DNA from: an uncultured Eggerthellaceae bacterium
GTDB lineage: Bacteria > Actinomycetota > Coriobacteriia > Coriobacteriales > Eggerthellaceae
NCBI GenBank assembly: GCA_958454405.1
Contig: CAUEBO010000015.1
Coordinates: 1-50,406, forward strand
Direction of reading: 5' to 3'
DNA length: 50,406 bases
Shown here: in pieces, positions 1 to 7,223 of the stretch
How positions within the stretch are numbered: position 1 is the stretch's first letter
Layout of the letters: each line of letters starts with the position of its first letter
Translations under genes and position numbers: made by a program
The notes under the pieces: model-generated
The model's input: only the letters and a program-made list of their open reading frames with translations
Databases searched by the model: none
What the model was told of the DNA's origin: nothing

Positions 1-896
1 CGTTCGCGCCCGAGGCGGGCACGCAGCGCCTGCGCGACGTCATCAACAAGAACGTGACCGAGGACGATTTCTTCTCCGCCCTCGACGCCGCCTTCTCGGC
101 CGGGTGGCGCCGCTGCAAGCTGTACTTCATGATAGGGCTGCCCACCGAGACCGACGAGGACATCAAGGGCATCGCGAGCCTCGCGCAGCGGGCCTACGAC
201 CGGGCCAAGGCCGTCGTGCCGCCCGAGCAGCGCGGATCCATCCGCATGAGCGTGTCGTGCGCCCTGTTCGTCCCGAAGTCCCAGACGCCGTTCCAGTGGG
301 ACGGCCAGATAGCGCCCGAGGAGGCGCTGCGCCGCGTGGGCCTTCTGCGCAGCTCGGTGAAGTACAAGGCGGTCGACGTGCACTGGCACGATCCCGCAAC
401 GAGCTTCGTGGAGGCGGTCATGAGCCGCGCGGGCCGCGAGGCGGCGGCGTGGGTGGAGGCCGCCTGGCGCCGCGGGGCGCGCTTCGACGCGTGGACGGAA
501 TGCTTCAAGGAGGAGGCCTGGCTCGCCGCAGCCGACGAGACGGGCCTCGATCCGGCCGCCATCGCGCAGACCGCGTACCCCACGGGACGCGTCATGCCGT
601 GGGCGCACATCTCCACCGGCGTGTCCACGCGGTTCCTCGCGCGCGAGCGCGCGCTCGCCGAGGCCGGGCGCACCACGCCCGACTGCACGTTCGGGCGCTG
701 CTCGGCATGCGGCGCATGTCCCGCGCTCGGGGCCGACAACGTGCTCGCCGCGCCGCGCGCATCGTCGTCGGAGGCCGTGACGGGCGCGAATGCCGGTGAA
801 CCCTCCTGCCATCCCGAGCGGAGCGGCGAACCGGGCGTTCTCCCTTGTCATCCCGAGCGGCGCGAAAGCGCCGAGAAGGGGGCGACCCATGCCTGA
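1..896 (+). CDS. Radical SAM protein of the TIGR03960 type, 3' part only
   Basis: The gene enters from the left edge, and the reading frame is open from base 3. The first visible residues are FAPEAGTQRLRDVINK, a conserved segment in the C-terminal half of B12-binding-type radical SAM proteins that are paired with DUF2344 partners. The radical SAM CxxxCxxC motif must lie upstream of the window. A cysteine-rich segment, CTFGRCSACGACPALG, sits near the end (about 690-735). The last ~30 residues (CHPERSGEP...CHPERRESAEK) are encoded by two copies of a short intergenic-type repeat, so the native C-terminus probably ended earlier and the frame now runs through repeat DNA. It overlaps the start of the next gene by 8 bases, which suggests coupled translation. 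The family link is inferred from the motif and the neighbour; the biochemical role is not established. Confidence 0.8.
   Translation, partial: FAPEAGTQRLRDVINKNVTEDDFFSALDAAFSAGWRRCKLYFMIGLPTETDEDIKGIASLAQRAYDRAKAVVPPEQRGSIRMSVSCALFVPKSQTPFQWDGQIAPEEALRRVGLLRSSVKYKAVDVHWHDPATSFVEAVMSRAGREAAAWVEAAWRRGARFDAWTECFKEEAWLAAADETGLDPAAIAQTAYPTGRVMPWAHISTGVSTRFLARERALAEAGRTTPDCTFGRCSACGACPALGADNVLAAPRASSSEAVTGANAGEPSCHPERSGEPGVLPCHPERRESAEKGATHA
810..880 (+). repeat. Two direct copies of a CATCCCGAGCGG-type repeat inside a coding tail
   Basis: The 12-mer CATCCCGAGCGG occurs exactly at 810-821 and 849-860, 39 bp apart, so both copies are read in the same frame (as CHPER). The extended context (TCATCCYGAGCG...GCGAA) is a repeat type often found between bacterial genes. 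Related reverse-orientation pieces occur at 33021-33033 and about 47949-47975 in this window. Confidence 0.75.
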
Positions 897-1596
897 TCCG
901 AACCTGTTCCGGTTGCGCGGCGTGTTCTGCAAGCAGGGCCGCCTCGCGCTGCTGTCCCATCTGGAGGTGGCGCGGGCCCTCGAGCGCGCCGTGCGGCGCG
1001 CCGGGCTTCCGTTCGCGGTGAGCCAGGGCTTCTCCCCGCACATGAAGATCGCGTTCGGCGCGGCCCTGCCGGTGGGCGTCGGCGGCACGCGCGAGCTGTT
1101 CGACCTGCAGCTTACGCGCTACGTCGCGCCGGAGCGGGCGCTTGAGGCGCTGCAGGCGGCCAGCGTGCCCGATCTCATGGTGAAGTCGTGCGAGTACATC
1201 GAACCCCATGCGAAGGCGGCTTCGGCGGCGTTTCCCGTCAGCACGTACCGTGCGCTCCTGTCCTGCGCGCCCGCGCAGCTTCCCGTGCCCGCCGAGATAG
1301 CGGTGGTGCGCAAGAAGAAGGAGAAGGTGCTCGACGTGGCCGATTTCCTGGTGGGGGAGATGGACCTTTCCGGGGCCACGCTCACGTTCTCGCTGGAGTC
1401 GAAGCCGACGGGGAGCCTGCGTCCCGACGTGCTGCTGCGCTCCTGCTTCGACCAGGCGAACGGCGACGAGGACGACCGCCCGCTCGCGCTGCTCGTGGAG
1501 AACGCGGAACCCACGCTCATCGACGCCGACGCATGCGGGCAGGAGAGGCCCCTGCGCGCGCTCGGCATCACCCGCATCGCCCAGAACCCGCGCTGA
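889..1596 (+). CDS. DUF2344 / radical-SAM-linked protein
   Basis: A 235-residue protein starting MPDPNLFRLRGVFCKQGRLA. The segment LLSHLEVARALERAVRRAGLPF and the following QGFSPHMKIAFG are characteristic of the DUF2344 (TIGR03936, radical SAM-linked) family. The frame is open upstream to 790, but the ATG at 889 follows a purine-rich GAAGGGGGCG and matches the family N-terminus; the upstream extension is only repeat DNA. It overlaps the radical SAM gene by 8 bases and is followed after 2 bases by the next gene, so the three are probably co-transcribed. In other bacteria this pair is usually near rng/rplU, suggesting an RNA or ribosome modification role, but the function is unproven. Confidence 0.85.
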   Translation: MPDPNLFRLRGVFCKQGRLALLSHLEVARALERAVRRAGLPFAVSQGFSPHMKIAFGAALPVGVGGTRELFDLQLTRYVAPERALEALQAASVPDLMVKSCEYIEPHAKAASAAFPVSTYRALLSCAPAQLPVPAEIAVVRKKKEKVLDVADFLVGEMDLSGATLTFSLESKPTGSLRPDVLLRSCFDQANGDEDDRPLALLVENAEPTLIDADACGQERPLRALGITRIAQNPR

Positions 1597-1598
1597 CC

Positions 1599-2144
1599 AT
1601 GGACCCTCGCGTCCTCATCGTGATCGACATGCAGGAGCGCCCCCGCATCCTCAGGGCCGTCTCGGACAAGCCCAGCGGCTTCCGCGGGATCGTCCTCGAC
1701 CGCATCGCGGCCCTGGGTCCGGCAGACCGGCTGGTCTACGTCGCCATGGAGCGCTGGAGCAACCGTCCTGAGCCTCTCACCGTCCAGCAGGCCCAGGAGC
1801 CCGGCCTGCTCAGGCAGCCTCTGCTGGATTGCTTCGACGGCTCGACGGGGGAGCGGGACGTGTACGTGAAGCGCGTGTGGGACGGCGCGAGCAGCGAAAG
1901 CCTCGTCAGGCATCTGGACGAGGTGTGCGAGCGTTCCGGCATCCGCGTGTTCGAGCTGGTCGGCGCGTTCGGAGAATGCTGCGTGGCAAGCTCCGCGAAC
2001 GGATTGCGCAAGCGCTTCCCCCACGTTTCCGTCGAGGTGAACGAGGAATGCGTGAAGTTCTTGCTCGAGCATGCGCTCGGCAGGCGACGCGGCCGCGAGC
2101 TCGGCCGCCGCGTCCTCCACGCCCGAACCCGGAAACTCGGATAG
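1599..2144 (+). CDS. Isochorismatase-like cysteine hydrolase
   Basis: A 181-residue protein. It has the N-terminal VLIVIDMQE strand with the catalytic Asp of the isochorismatase-like hydrolase superfamily, a central VKRVWDGASSESL segment where the catalytic Lys lies, and GAFGECCVASSANGLRKRF, which supplies the nucleophilic Cys region and the typical following helix. Members hydrolyse amides or related bonds (nicotinamidase, N-carbamoylsarcosine amidase), and the substrate cannot be told from the sequence. The ATG lies 2 bases after the DUF2344 stop with no strong Shine-Dalgarno site, so translation is probably coupled. Its C-terminus is Arg-rich and may run past the usual family end. Confidence 0.75.
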   Translation: MDPRVLIVIDMQERPRILRAVSDKPSGFRGIVLDRIAALGPADRLVYVAMERWSNRPEPLTVQQAQEPGLLRQPLLDCFDGSTGERDVYVKRVWDGASSESLVRHLDEVCERSGIRVFELVGAFGECCVASSANGLRKRFPHVSVEVNEECVKFLLEHALGRRRGRELGRRVLHARTRKLG

Positions 2145-2351
2145 CGTACGGGCCTTGCTGCAAAAAGGCATCCGACACGACATTCCCAAAAACTGGAAAT
2201 TGACCGGAAAAATCTCGCAAAACCCCGAGCGAAAACGTTGGGGCTGAGTGGTTGCTGACATGGAAACTGGTCAAAAGCATGGGCCCGAACCCAAGTCGCA
2301 AATCTGCCAAAGAACCAGGTCAGAAACCTTCTAGGAACGTGGGTTTGTGGC

Positions 2352-2380
2352 TTGACTTGTCCGTGGGCGCCCGCTAGAAT
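2352..2380 (+). promoter_or_regulatory. Sigma70-type promoter TTGACT-N17-TAGAAT
   Basis: The -35 box TTGACT is at 2352-2357 and the -10 box TAGAAT at 2375-2380, with an exact 17-bp spacer. This is one of the closest matches to the housekeeping consensus seen in the window. A start near 2387 would transcribe a small hairpin (CTCGTC/GACGAG, about 2392-2406) and then the possible small gene at 2443. Confidence 0.7.
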
Positions 2381-2442
2381 GATTGACAGCGGCTCGTCCA
2401 AGACGAGTCGAATTTCGGGGAATATTCAAGGGACTGGTGTTG

Positions 2443-2697
2443 ATGTACCACTTAGATGTCAAATCTTACATCAAGCACAACCAGAACTTGCGCCATGCGA
2501 AGATGGGCATGCTCATGAGCAAGTGGGCATGGAATCGCAAGGTGTGTCCCCGGCAGTTCAAGAAGTTCTTCGGCAACTTCACGCTGCCGAAAGTTTCGGC
2601 GATCTTCGTCACGTTCTTGAATTCTCATCGCGTCGCCTATTCCTCCGCGAACTACGGAGAAGCGTCAGCGACCAAACTCTTCATTTTCCTGTCCTGA
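2443..2697 (+). CDS. Possible small basic protein, 84 residues, unrecognised
   Basis: The frame runs from an ATG at 2443 (MYHLDVKSYIKHNQNLRHAK) to a TGA at 2697. The predicted protein is basic and aromatic-rich (CPRQFKKFFGNF, LNSHRVAYSS) with no recognisable domain. Support comes from the strong promoter 60-90 bases upstream and plausible codons. Against it are the weak Shine-Dalgarno region (AAGGGAC) and lower GC than the flanking genes. It could instead be an RNA leader, a gene remnant or recently acquired DNA. An in-frame ATG at 2383 exists but lies almost on the predicted transcription start. Confidence 0.4.
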   Translation: MYHLDVKSYIKHNQNLRHAKMGMLMSKWAWNRKVCPRQFKKFFGNFTLPKVSAIFVTFLNSHRVAYSSANYGEASATKLFIFLS

Positions 2698-2770
2698 GTG
2701 ATGCCCTAGGAGTAGTGTGCCCTTTTGCGAGCACCTGCTCCCTCTTTTGTCGTGCAAACGATTAGGGGAA

Positions 2771-2829
2771 AGGGGTGAAGGTATGGCATAAGTGCCACAC
2801 CTTCCCGGAGGACAGCCGGATGCACCCCT
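2771..2829 (+). ncRNA. Possible structured RNA: multi-stem element
   Basis: Arms AGGGGTG (2771-2777) and CACCCCT (2823-2829) can form an outer 7-bp stem. It encloses a near-perfect 11-bp hairpin (GAAGGTATGGC 2777-2787 with GCCACACCTTC 2794-2804, one mismatch) and a small CGG/CCG hairpin around 2807-2818. No riboswitch class was recognised. It lies in the 450-base stretch before the catabolic operon and could be part of a leader or a free small RNA. Confidence 0.35.
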
Positions 2830-2879
2830 GACGACCGATCCCTCTCACAAGATCGATGAATCATCATTATACGAACATT

Positions 2880-2937
2880 CGCCGATTATCCAAAAATAAT
2901 CGGCGAGCGGTCGCAATGTTGCTGTAATCGATTATCC
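2880..2937 (+). promoter_or_regulatory. Cluster of CGATTAT/ATAATCG palindromic operator-like sites
   Basis: There is a perfect 10-bp inverted repeat, CGCCGATTAT (2880-2889) with ATAATCGGCG (2896-2905). It is followed by the perfect palindrome TAATCGATTA (2925-2934), which overlaps a second CGATTATCC (2883-2891 and 2929-2937). The same half-site therefore occurs four times in 58 bases, in AT-rich DNA upstream of the operon. There is no T-tract, so a terminator is unlikely, and binding by a dimeric regulator is the best reading. No regulator gene is adjacent. Confidence 0.55.
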
Positions 2938-3148
2938 GTCGTCAGGAAATCCATCCATCTCGCCTCCTGGAAGGCAGACGCTCGCACCGAGGGCATGGTC
3001 GGCGTCGTCAATGCGCACATCGACGTTTCTGCAAGGCCGCTTCAAGACGGTCAGGGCGAAGCACGGTCTGCGCGAAGAATCGAGTTCGAAGGTTCTCAAC
3101 AGGATTGCGATGGGCCCAAAGCGGGCCGGTCGCACATAGGAGGTGCAC

Positions 3149-4447
3149 ATGGCTTCACAAACTGACACTAAAAAGAAGGGGATCCACTTCGCATGGTTCG
3201 TCCTCATCGGCGTTCTGCTGATGATGGGTCTGTGCCGCGGCGGCATCAACAGCGGCATGGGCCTGTTCTTCCAGCCCATCAGCGCTGACATGCACATCGG
3301 CGTCGGCGAGGTGGCGATGATGTCGTCGATCTCGGCGCTCGTCACGATGTTCTGGAGCCCGTTCGCGGGCCGTTTGCTCGACAAGTTCGACATCCGCATC
3401 ATCACGATCGTCGCCGTCGCCATCCAGGCGGGCTGCTTCGCCGCCCTGTCGATGGTCAACGCGGTGTGGGGCTTCTACGCGCTGGCCGCCATCATGGCGT
3501 TCGGTTCCGTGTTCGCCACGCAGCTGGTGGGCCCGATGATGATCAACCGCTGGTTCAAGGACAAGAACGGCCTGGCCATGGGCATCATGATGAGCTTCGT
3601 CGCCATCTGCTCCGCGGTCCTCTCGCCGGTCGTCGCCTCCATCATCGCCTCGCAGGGCTGGCGCATGGGCTACATCGTGCTCGGCGTGCTCGCCCTCGTC
3701 ATCGTCATTCCCGCCGCGCTGCTCTTCTTCCGCACGCCCGAGCAGAAGGGCGTCCTGCCCCTCGGCGCCACGGAAGAGGACATCGCCGCCGCTGCCAACG
3801 CCGATCCGAACGCCGCCGCCGAGGCCGCCAAGAACCTGCCCGGCCTCACCTCCAAGGAGGCTCTGAAGACCCCGACGTTCTGGTTCTTCTTCATCTTCAT
3901 GGTGCTGCTTACCGGCACGCTGGCGTTCGCCTCCATCGTCCCGACGCTGGCCATCGAGGCCGGTTACGATACGGTGATCAGCGGATTCGCCATGACGGCG
4001 TACATGATCGGCACCGCCATCGCCGCCATCGTCTTCGGCACGATCTCCGACAAGCTCGGCCCCCTCAAGGCCACGATCGTCGCCTGCTGCTGCGGCTTCA
4101 TCGCGCTGCTCGGGCTCATCTTCTTCCGCACGAACCTCTACATGTTCTTCGGCTCGCTGTTCTTCTACGGCTGCCTGTCCGCCACGCTCGGCGTCATCGG
4201 CCCGCTGGTTCTGGGCACCCTGTTCGGCCAGAAGGAATTCGGCTCCATCTACGGCATCGTCATGATGGCCACGGGCATCGGCTCCATGATCCTCATCCCG
4301 GCCTACGGCTTCATCTACGACGCCACGGGCAGCTTCACCGGCGCCCTCATCATGATCTTCTGCTTCATCGTCGTCTGCCTGGTCTCCATGATCATGGCTT
4401 TCAAGACCGGCAAGAAGGTCCAGGAACGCTGGATGCCCAAGGCGTAA
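3149..4447 (+). CDS. MFS transporter, oxalate/formate-antiporter (OFA) type
   Basis: A 432-residue, strongly hydrophobic protein with about 12 membrane segments. A central hydrophilic loop (around residues 205-245) is rich in Ala/Glu/Pro. Between helices 2 and 3 is the MFS signature region SPFAGRLLDKFDIR, and FGTISDKLGPLKA is the equivalent in the second half. The N-terminal GLCRGGINSGMGLFFQPIS and MMINRWFKDKNGLAMGIMMS resemble OFA-family carboxylate transporters. The ATG at 3149 is chosen over a GTG at 3143 because AGGAGG sits 5 bases upstream of the ATG. As first gene of the CoA-thioester operon it probably imports the carboxylate substrate or exchanges it with the reduced product. The substrate is unknown. 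Confidence 0.85.
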   Translation: MASQTDTKKKGIHFAWFVLIGVLLMMGLCRGGINSGMGLFFQPISADMHIGVGEVAMMSSISALVTMFWSPFAGRLLDKFDIRIITIVAVAIQAGCFAALSMVNAVWGFYALAAIMAFGSVFATQLVGPMMINRWFKDKNGLAMGIMMSFVAICSAVLSPVVASIIASQGWRMGYIVLGVLALVIVIPAALLFFRTPEQKGVLPLGATEEDIAAAANADPNAAAEAAKNLPGLTSKEALKTPTFWFFFIFMVLLTGTLAFASIVPTLAIEAGYDTVISGFAMTAYMIGTAIAAIVFGTISDKLGPLKATIVACCCGFIALLGLIFFRTNLYMFFGSLFFYGCLSATLGVIGPLVLGTLFGQKEFGSIYGIVMMATGIGSMILIPAYGFIYDATGSFTGALIMIFCFIVVCLVSMIMAFKTGKKVQERWMPKA

Positions 4448-4486
4448 GGGCCGCTTGATCGCGCGAGCGCGATCGCACATGCAAGG

Positions 4487-4519
4487 GCGGTGCCGCTTCC
4501 CGCATGCGAGCGGCACCGC
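4487..4519 (+). promoter_or_regulatory. Intercistronic hairpin between transporter and CoA-transferase
   Basis: Perfect 10-bp inverted repeat, GCGGTGCCGC (4487-4496) with GCGGCACCGC (4510-4519), loop 13 nt and no T-tract. A second hairpin (TCCGCCC 4564-4570 with GGGCGGA 4576-4582) follows. Together they fill the 192-base gap. They may mark an RNA processing or attenuation point that separates expression of the transporter from the enzymes. Confidence 0.5.
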
Positions 4520-4639
4520 ATGAACAAGCACTCCGCATGCTCCCGTTCGGCAATCGCAGGGCATCCGCCCTGCGGGGGCGGACCTTCAAGAACGAAGGGA
4601 CGCCGGCATAGCTATCCTTTAGAAAGAGGAGGAAACGTA

Positions 4640-5911
4640 ATGGCTCTGAAACTGCTGGAAGGCATGAAGGTCATCGAAATCGCCGCGTTCATGGCGGCTC
4701 CCATGGGCGGCCGCATCCTGGGCGAGTGGGGCGCCGACGTCATCAAGGTCGAGCCGCCCACCGGCGACAGCAACCGCGGCATCGGCCTCGCACGCCACAT
4801 CTACAACGGCGACCAGGCCGGTTGGGACTCCATCAACTCCTGCAAGCGCTGCATCACGCTGGACACCCGCAAGCCCGAGGGCCTGGCCATCTTGAAGGAG
4901 ATGCTGAAGGACTGCGACGTGTTCCTGTCGCACCTGCGCCCGAAGGATTCCAAGAAGCTCGGCCTCGACTACGAGAGCCTCTCGGCCATCAACCCCAAGA
5001 TCATCTGCGGCAACACCTCCGGCTACGGCACCAAGGGCGAGTGGGCTCCCCGCGGCGGCTTCGACGCGGCTTCCTACGCGGCCCGCGCCGGCTACGACCT
5101 CGACTGCCCCATCAAGGGCGACAACCCGATGATCCCGTACTTCGGCTTCGGCGACATCCCCACGGGCACCTACCTGGCCATGGCCGTGCTGGCCGCCTAC
5201 ATCGAGCAGCAGCGCACCGGCAAGGGCCAGGAAGTGAACGTCGCCCTCATGCACGCCGGCATGTGGAGCGTGGGCGTGCCCATCGTGACCGCCGCCTACG
5301 GCGACGAGTATCCCACCGACCCGAACTCCGTGCTGCCGCTGGCCCGTCCGTACATGTGCTCCGACGGCAAGGCCATCGCGCTCATGGGCCTGCAGTGGGA
5401 CAAGTCCTGGCCTGAGTTCGTGCACGCCTTCGGCATGGACGAAGAGCTCATTTCCAAGTGGCCCGACTACCAGACCGGCCTCGCCGCCTCCGCCGAGATC
5501 ACCCCGATCGTCTCCGAGGTCATGGCGGGCGTCACGCGCGACGACGCCATCGAGAAGCTCATGGGTACGGACATCCCGTTCGACCTGTGCCAGCACTTCG
5601 CCGACCTGCAGGACGACCAGCAGGCGTGGGACGCCGGCTTCTTCCAGGGCATCGACTATCCTTCCGGCAAGCACATCGGCATCGTCAAGGCGCCGGCCAT
5701 CTTCTCCTCGGGCGAGGCCGAGTTCGGCCCCTCCGGCTATCCGGGCGAGTACACCCGCGAAGTCCTCAAGGAGTACGGCTTCGACGACGCGAAGATCGAC
5801 GAGCTGCGCGCCGAGGGCCTCGTGACCGAAGAGGACCAGTGGAACAAGGACATCTACAACATGGAGAAGATGATGGCCCAGGCCGCCGCTGCCAAGAAGA
5901 AGGCCGAATAG
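4640..5911 (+). CDS. Class III CoA-transferase, CaiB/BaiF family (first copy)
   Basis: A 423-residue protein. The N-terminus LEGMKVIEIAAFMAAPMGGRILGEWGADVIKVE is split by the CaiB/BaiF Rossmann fold features. The catalytic Asp that carries the acyl anhydride aligns with D172 in the GDIPTG motif (Asp169 in formyl-CoA transferase). Known members move CoA between carboxylates without ATP (formyl-CoA:oxalate, carnitine, bile acid and malate transferases). Here it probably charges the incoming acid using the CoA of the outgoing product. The ATG has an excellent AGGAGG 7 bases upstream, so the longer open frame from 4490 is rejected. A second, divergent copy ends the operon at 13631, and the two may act as a heteromer or on different steps. 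Confidence 0.9.
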   Translation: MALKLLEGMKVIEIAAFMAAPMGGRILGEWGADVIKVEPPTGDSNRGIGLARHIYNGDQAGWDSINSCKRCITLDTRKPEGLAILKEMLKDCDVFLSHLRPKDSKKLGLDYESLSAINPKIICGNTSGYGTKGEWAPRGGFDAASYAARAGYDLDCPIKGDNPMIPYFGFGDIPTGTYLAMAVLAAYIEQQRTGKGQEVNVALMHAGMWSVGVPIVTAAYGDEYPTDPNSVLPLARPYMCSDGKAIALMGLQWDKSWPEFVHAFGMDEELISKWPDYQTGLAASAEITPIVSEVMAGVTRDDAIEKLMGTDIPFDLCQHFADLQDDQQAWDAGFFQGIDYPSGKHIGIVKAPAIFSSGEAEFGPSGYPGEYTREVLKEYGFDDAKIDELRAEGLVTEEDQWNKDIYNMEKMMAQAAAAKKKAE

Positions 5912-5924
5912 CGCCAGGGAACCA

Positions 5925-5992
5925 ACGGCCGGGCGCCGCATCGCCGGCCGTGAGCGGAACCTGCCGGGACTCGGGAAGCCGGGTCCCGGCAG
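5925..5992 (+). promoter_or_regulatory. Two intercistronic hairpins
   Basis: ACGGCCGG (5925-5932) pairs with CCGGCCGT (5944-5951). CTGCCGGGAC (5961-5970) pairs perfectly with GTCCCGGCAG (5983-5992). They occupy the 126-base gap between the CoA-transferase and the acyl-CoA dehydrogenase. No poly-T follows, so they are more likely mRNA stability or processing elements than terminators. Confidence 0.5.
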
Positions 5993-6037
5993 GGCAGCGA
6001 ATCGAAACGAGAACCACGTTGCCAAGGAGGCACGAAC

Positions 6038-7195
6038 ATGATCGATTTTTCCAAGACCGAGGAGCAGGAGCTCCTCATCGAGAGCATCAAAGAGCTGCTC
6101 GAGCGTGAGATCCCGGCCGAGAAGGAGCGCGAATGCTACCGCAACGCCGAGTTCCCCTGGGATGCATGGAAGGCCATGGCGGATGCCGGCTTCACGGGGC
6201 TGGGCCTGCCTGAGTCGGTGGGCGGCACCGAGGTCGACCTCATGACGGTGGCGCTGGCCAACTTCACCATCTCCCGCTACGGCGGTCCGCTGGCCGCGTT
6301 CTACTCCATGGGCATGCCCACGATGTACGACGTGTGCGAGTTCGGCACGCTCGAGCAGATCGAGAAGTACGTGACGCCCTACATCAACGGCGGCGCCCCG
6401 CTTGCTCTGGGCATCTCCGAGCCCTCCACCGGCTCCGACGTCGCGGGCATGCAGACGTCCTACGCCTGGGACGGCGACACGGCCGTCATCAACGGCGGCA
6501 AGCACTACACCACGTGCGGCATGGAGGCTCCGGCCATCATCGTGCTGGCGAAAGACCCCACCGTCGAGAACGTGCACCGCGGCGCCACGATGTTCCTCGT
6601 TGACCGCGACACGCCGGGCGTGACCATCAACAAGCTTCCCAAGATGGGCCACGAGGATGCTCCCACCAGCATCTGCGAGGTGTTCCTGAACGACGTGCGC
6701 GTGCCCCGCTCGGCCATCCTGGGCATGGAGCACAACGGCTTCATGCAGACCATGGCGAACTTCACGCGCGAGCGCATCGCCAACGTGTCCGGCGTCATCG
6801 CCACGGCCGTGAACGCGTTCGAGGACGCCTGCACCTACGCCAACCAGCGCGAGCAGTTCGGCCAGACCATCGGCCGCTTCGAGCTGGTGCAGGAAATGAT
6901 CATGGACATGGCCTGCAAGATCGAGAACATGATGAACATGCTGTACAAGCTGTGCTGGCAGGCCGATCAGGGCCAGGACGTGCGCATCCTGGCCGGCATG
7001 GCCAAGTACTACTGCTCCAAGGCGACCTGCGAAGTGGTGGACGACGCCATCCAGGTGCTGGCGGGCATCGGCGTGGTGGGCGACCATCGCGTGGGCCGCT
7101 ACTACGTGGACATCCGCAGCTCCCGCATCGCCGGCGGATCCGACCAGGTCATGGTGTTCAACACCGCGCCGCAGATCCTCAAGCGCTACCGGTAA
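6038..7195 (+). CDS. Acyl-CoA dehydrogenase / enoyl-CoA reductase, CaiA-like
   Basis: A 385-residue flavoprotein of standard family length. It contains GISEPSTGSDVAGMQT (FAD/substrate contact region, ~125-140), a middle beta-domain, QREQFGQTIGRFELVQ (270-285) and a C-terminal RYYVDIRSSRIAGGSDQVM. The catalytic Glu of MCAD-type enzymes (in YEGTSQ) is replaced by Gly366 in AGGSDQ. A Glu at 245 (FTRERIAN) aligns by eye with the alternative catalytic Glu position of isovaleryl-CoA dehydrogenase (DLERLVL). With EtfBA encoded downstream, electrons must pass through ETF. In an anaerobe it may run as an enoyl-CoA reductase, like CaiA. Its AAGGAGG lies 8 bases upstream of the ATG. Confidence 0.88.
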   Translation: MIDFSKTEEQELLIESIKELLEREIPAEKERECYRNAEFPWDAWKAMADAGFTGLGLPESVGGTEVDLMTVALANFTISRYGGPLAAFYSMGMPTMYDVCEFGTLEQIEKYVTPYINGGAPLALGISEPSTGSDVAGMQTSYAWDGDTAVINGGKHYTTCGMEAPAIIVLAKDPTVENVHRGATMFLVDRDTPGVTINKLPKMGHEDAPTSICEVFLNDVRVPRSAILGMEHNGFMQTMANFTRERIANVSGVIATAVNAFEDACTYANQREQFGQTIGRFELVQEMIMDMACKIENMMNMLYKLCWQADQGQDVRILAGMAKYYCSKATCEVVDDAIQVLAGIGVVGDHRVGRYYVDIRSSRIAGGSDQVMVFNTAPQILKRYR

Positions 7196-7223
7196 GCGAA
7201 CGTTGCCAGGGAAAGGGGCATTC

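Larger units (their letters stand above)
2698..3148 (+). other. Intergenic stretch upstream of the CoA catabolic operon
   Basis: No convincing protein gene is seen here on either strand. The stretch holds the possible structured RNA (2771-2829), the palindrome cluster (2880-2937), and then about 200 bases of GC-richer sequence leading to a strong AGGAGG Shine-Dalgarno site at 3138-3143 for the MFS gene. If transcription starts near the palindromes, the operon has a long 5' leader. Confidence 0.5.

Noticed and set aside
2771..2829. Cobalamin or SRP-RNA assignment for the structured region
   Set aside because: GCCAC and GGAAAGGGGTG recall pieces of the B12 element, and GGAGGACAGCC recalls the SRP loop, but neither the order nor the remaining conserved parts fit.
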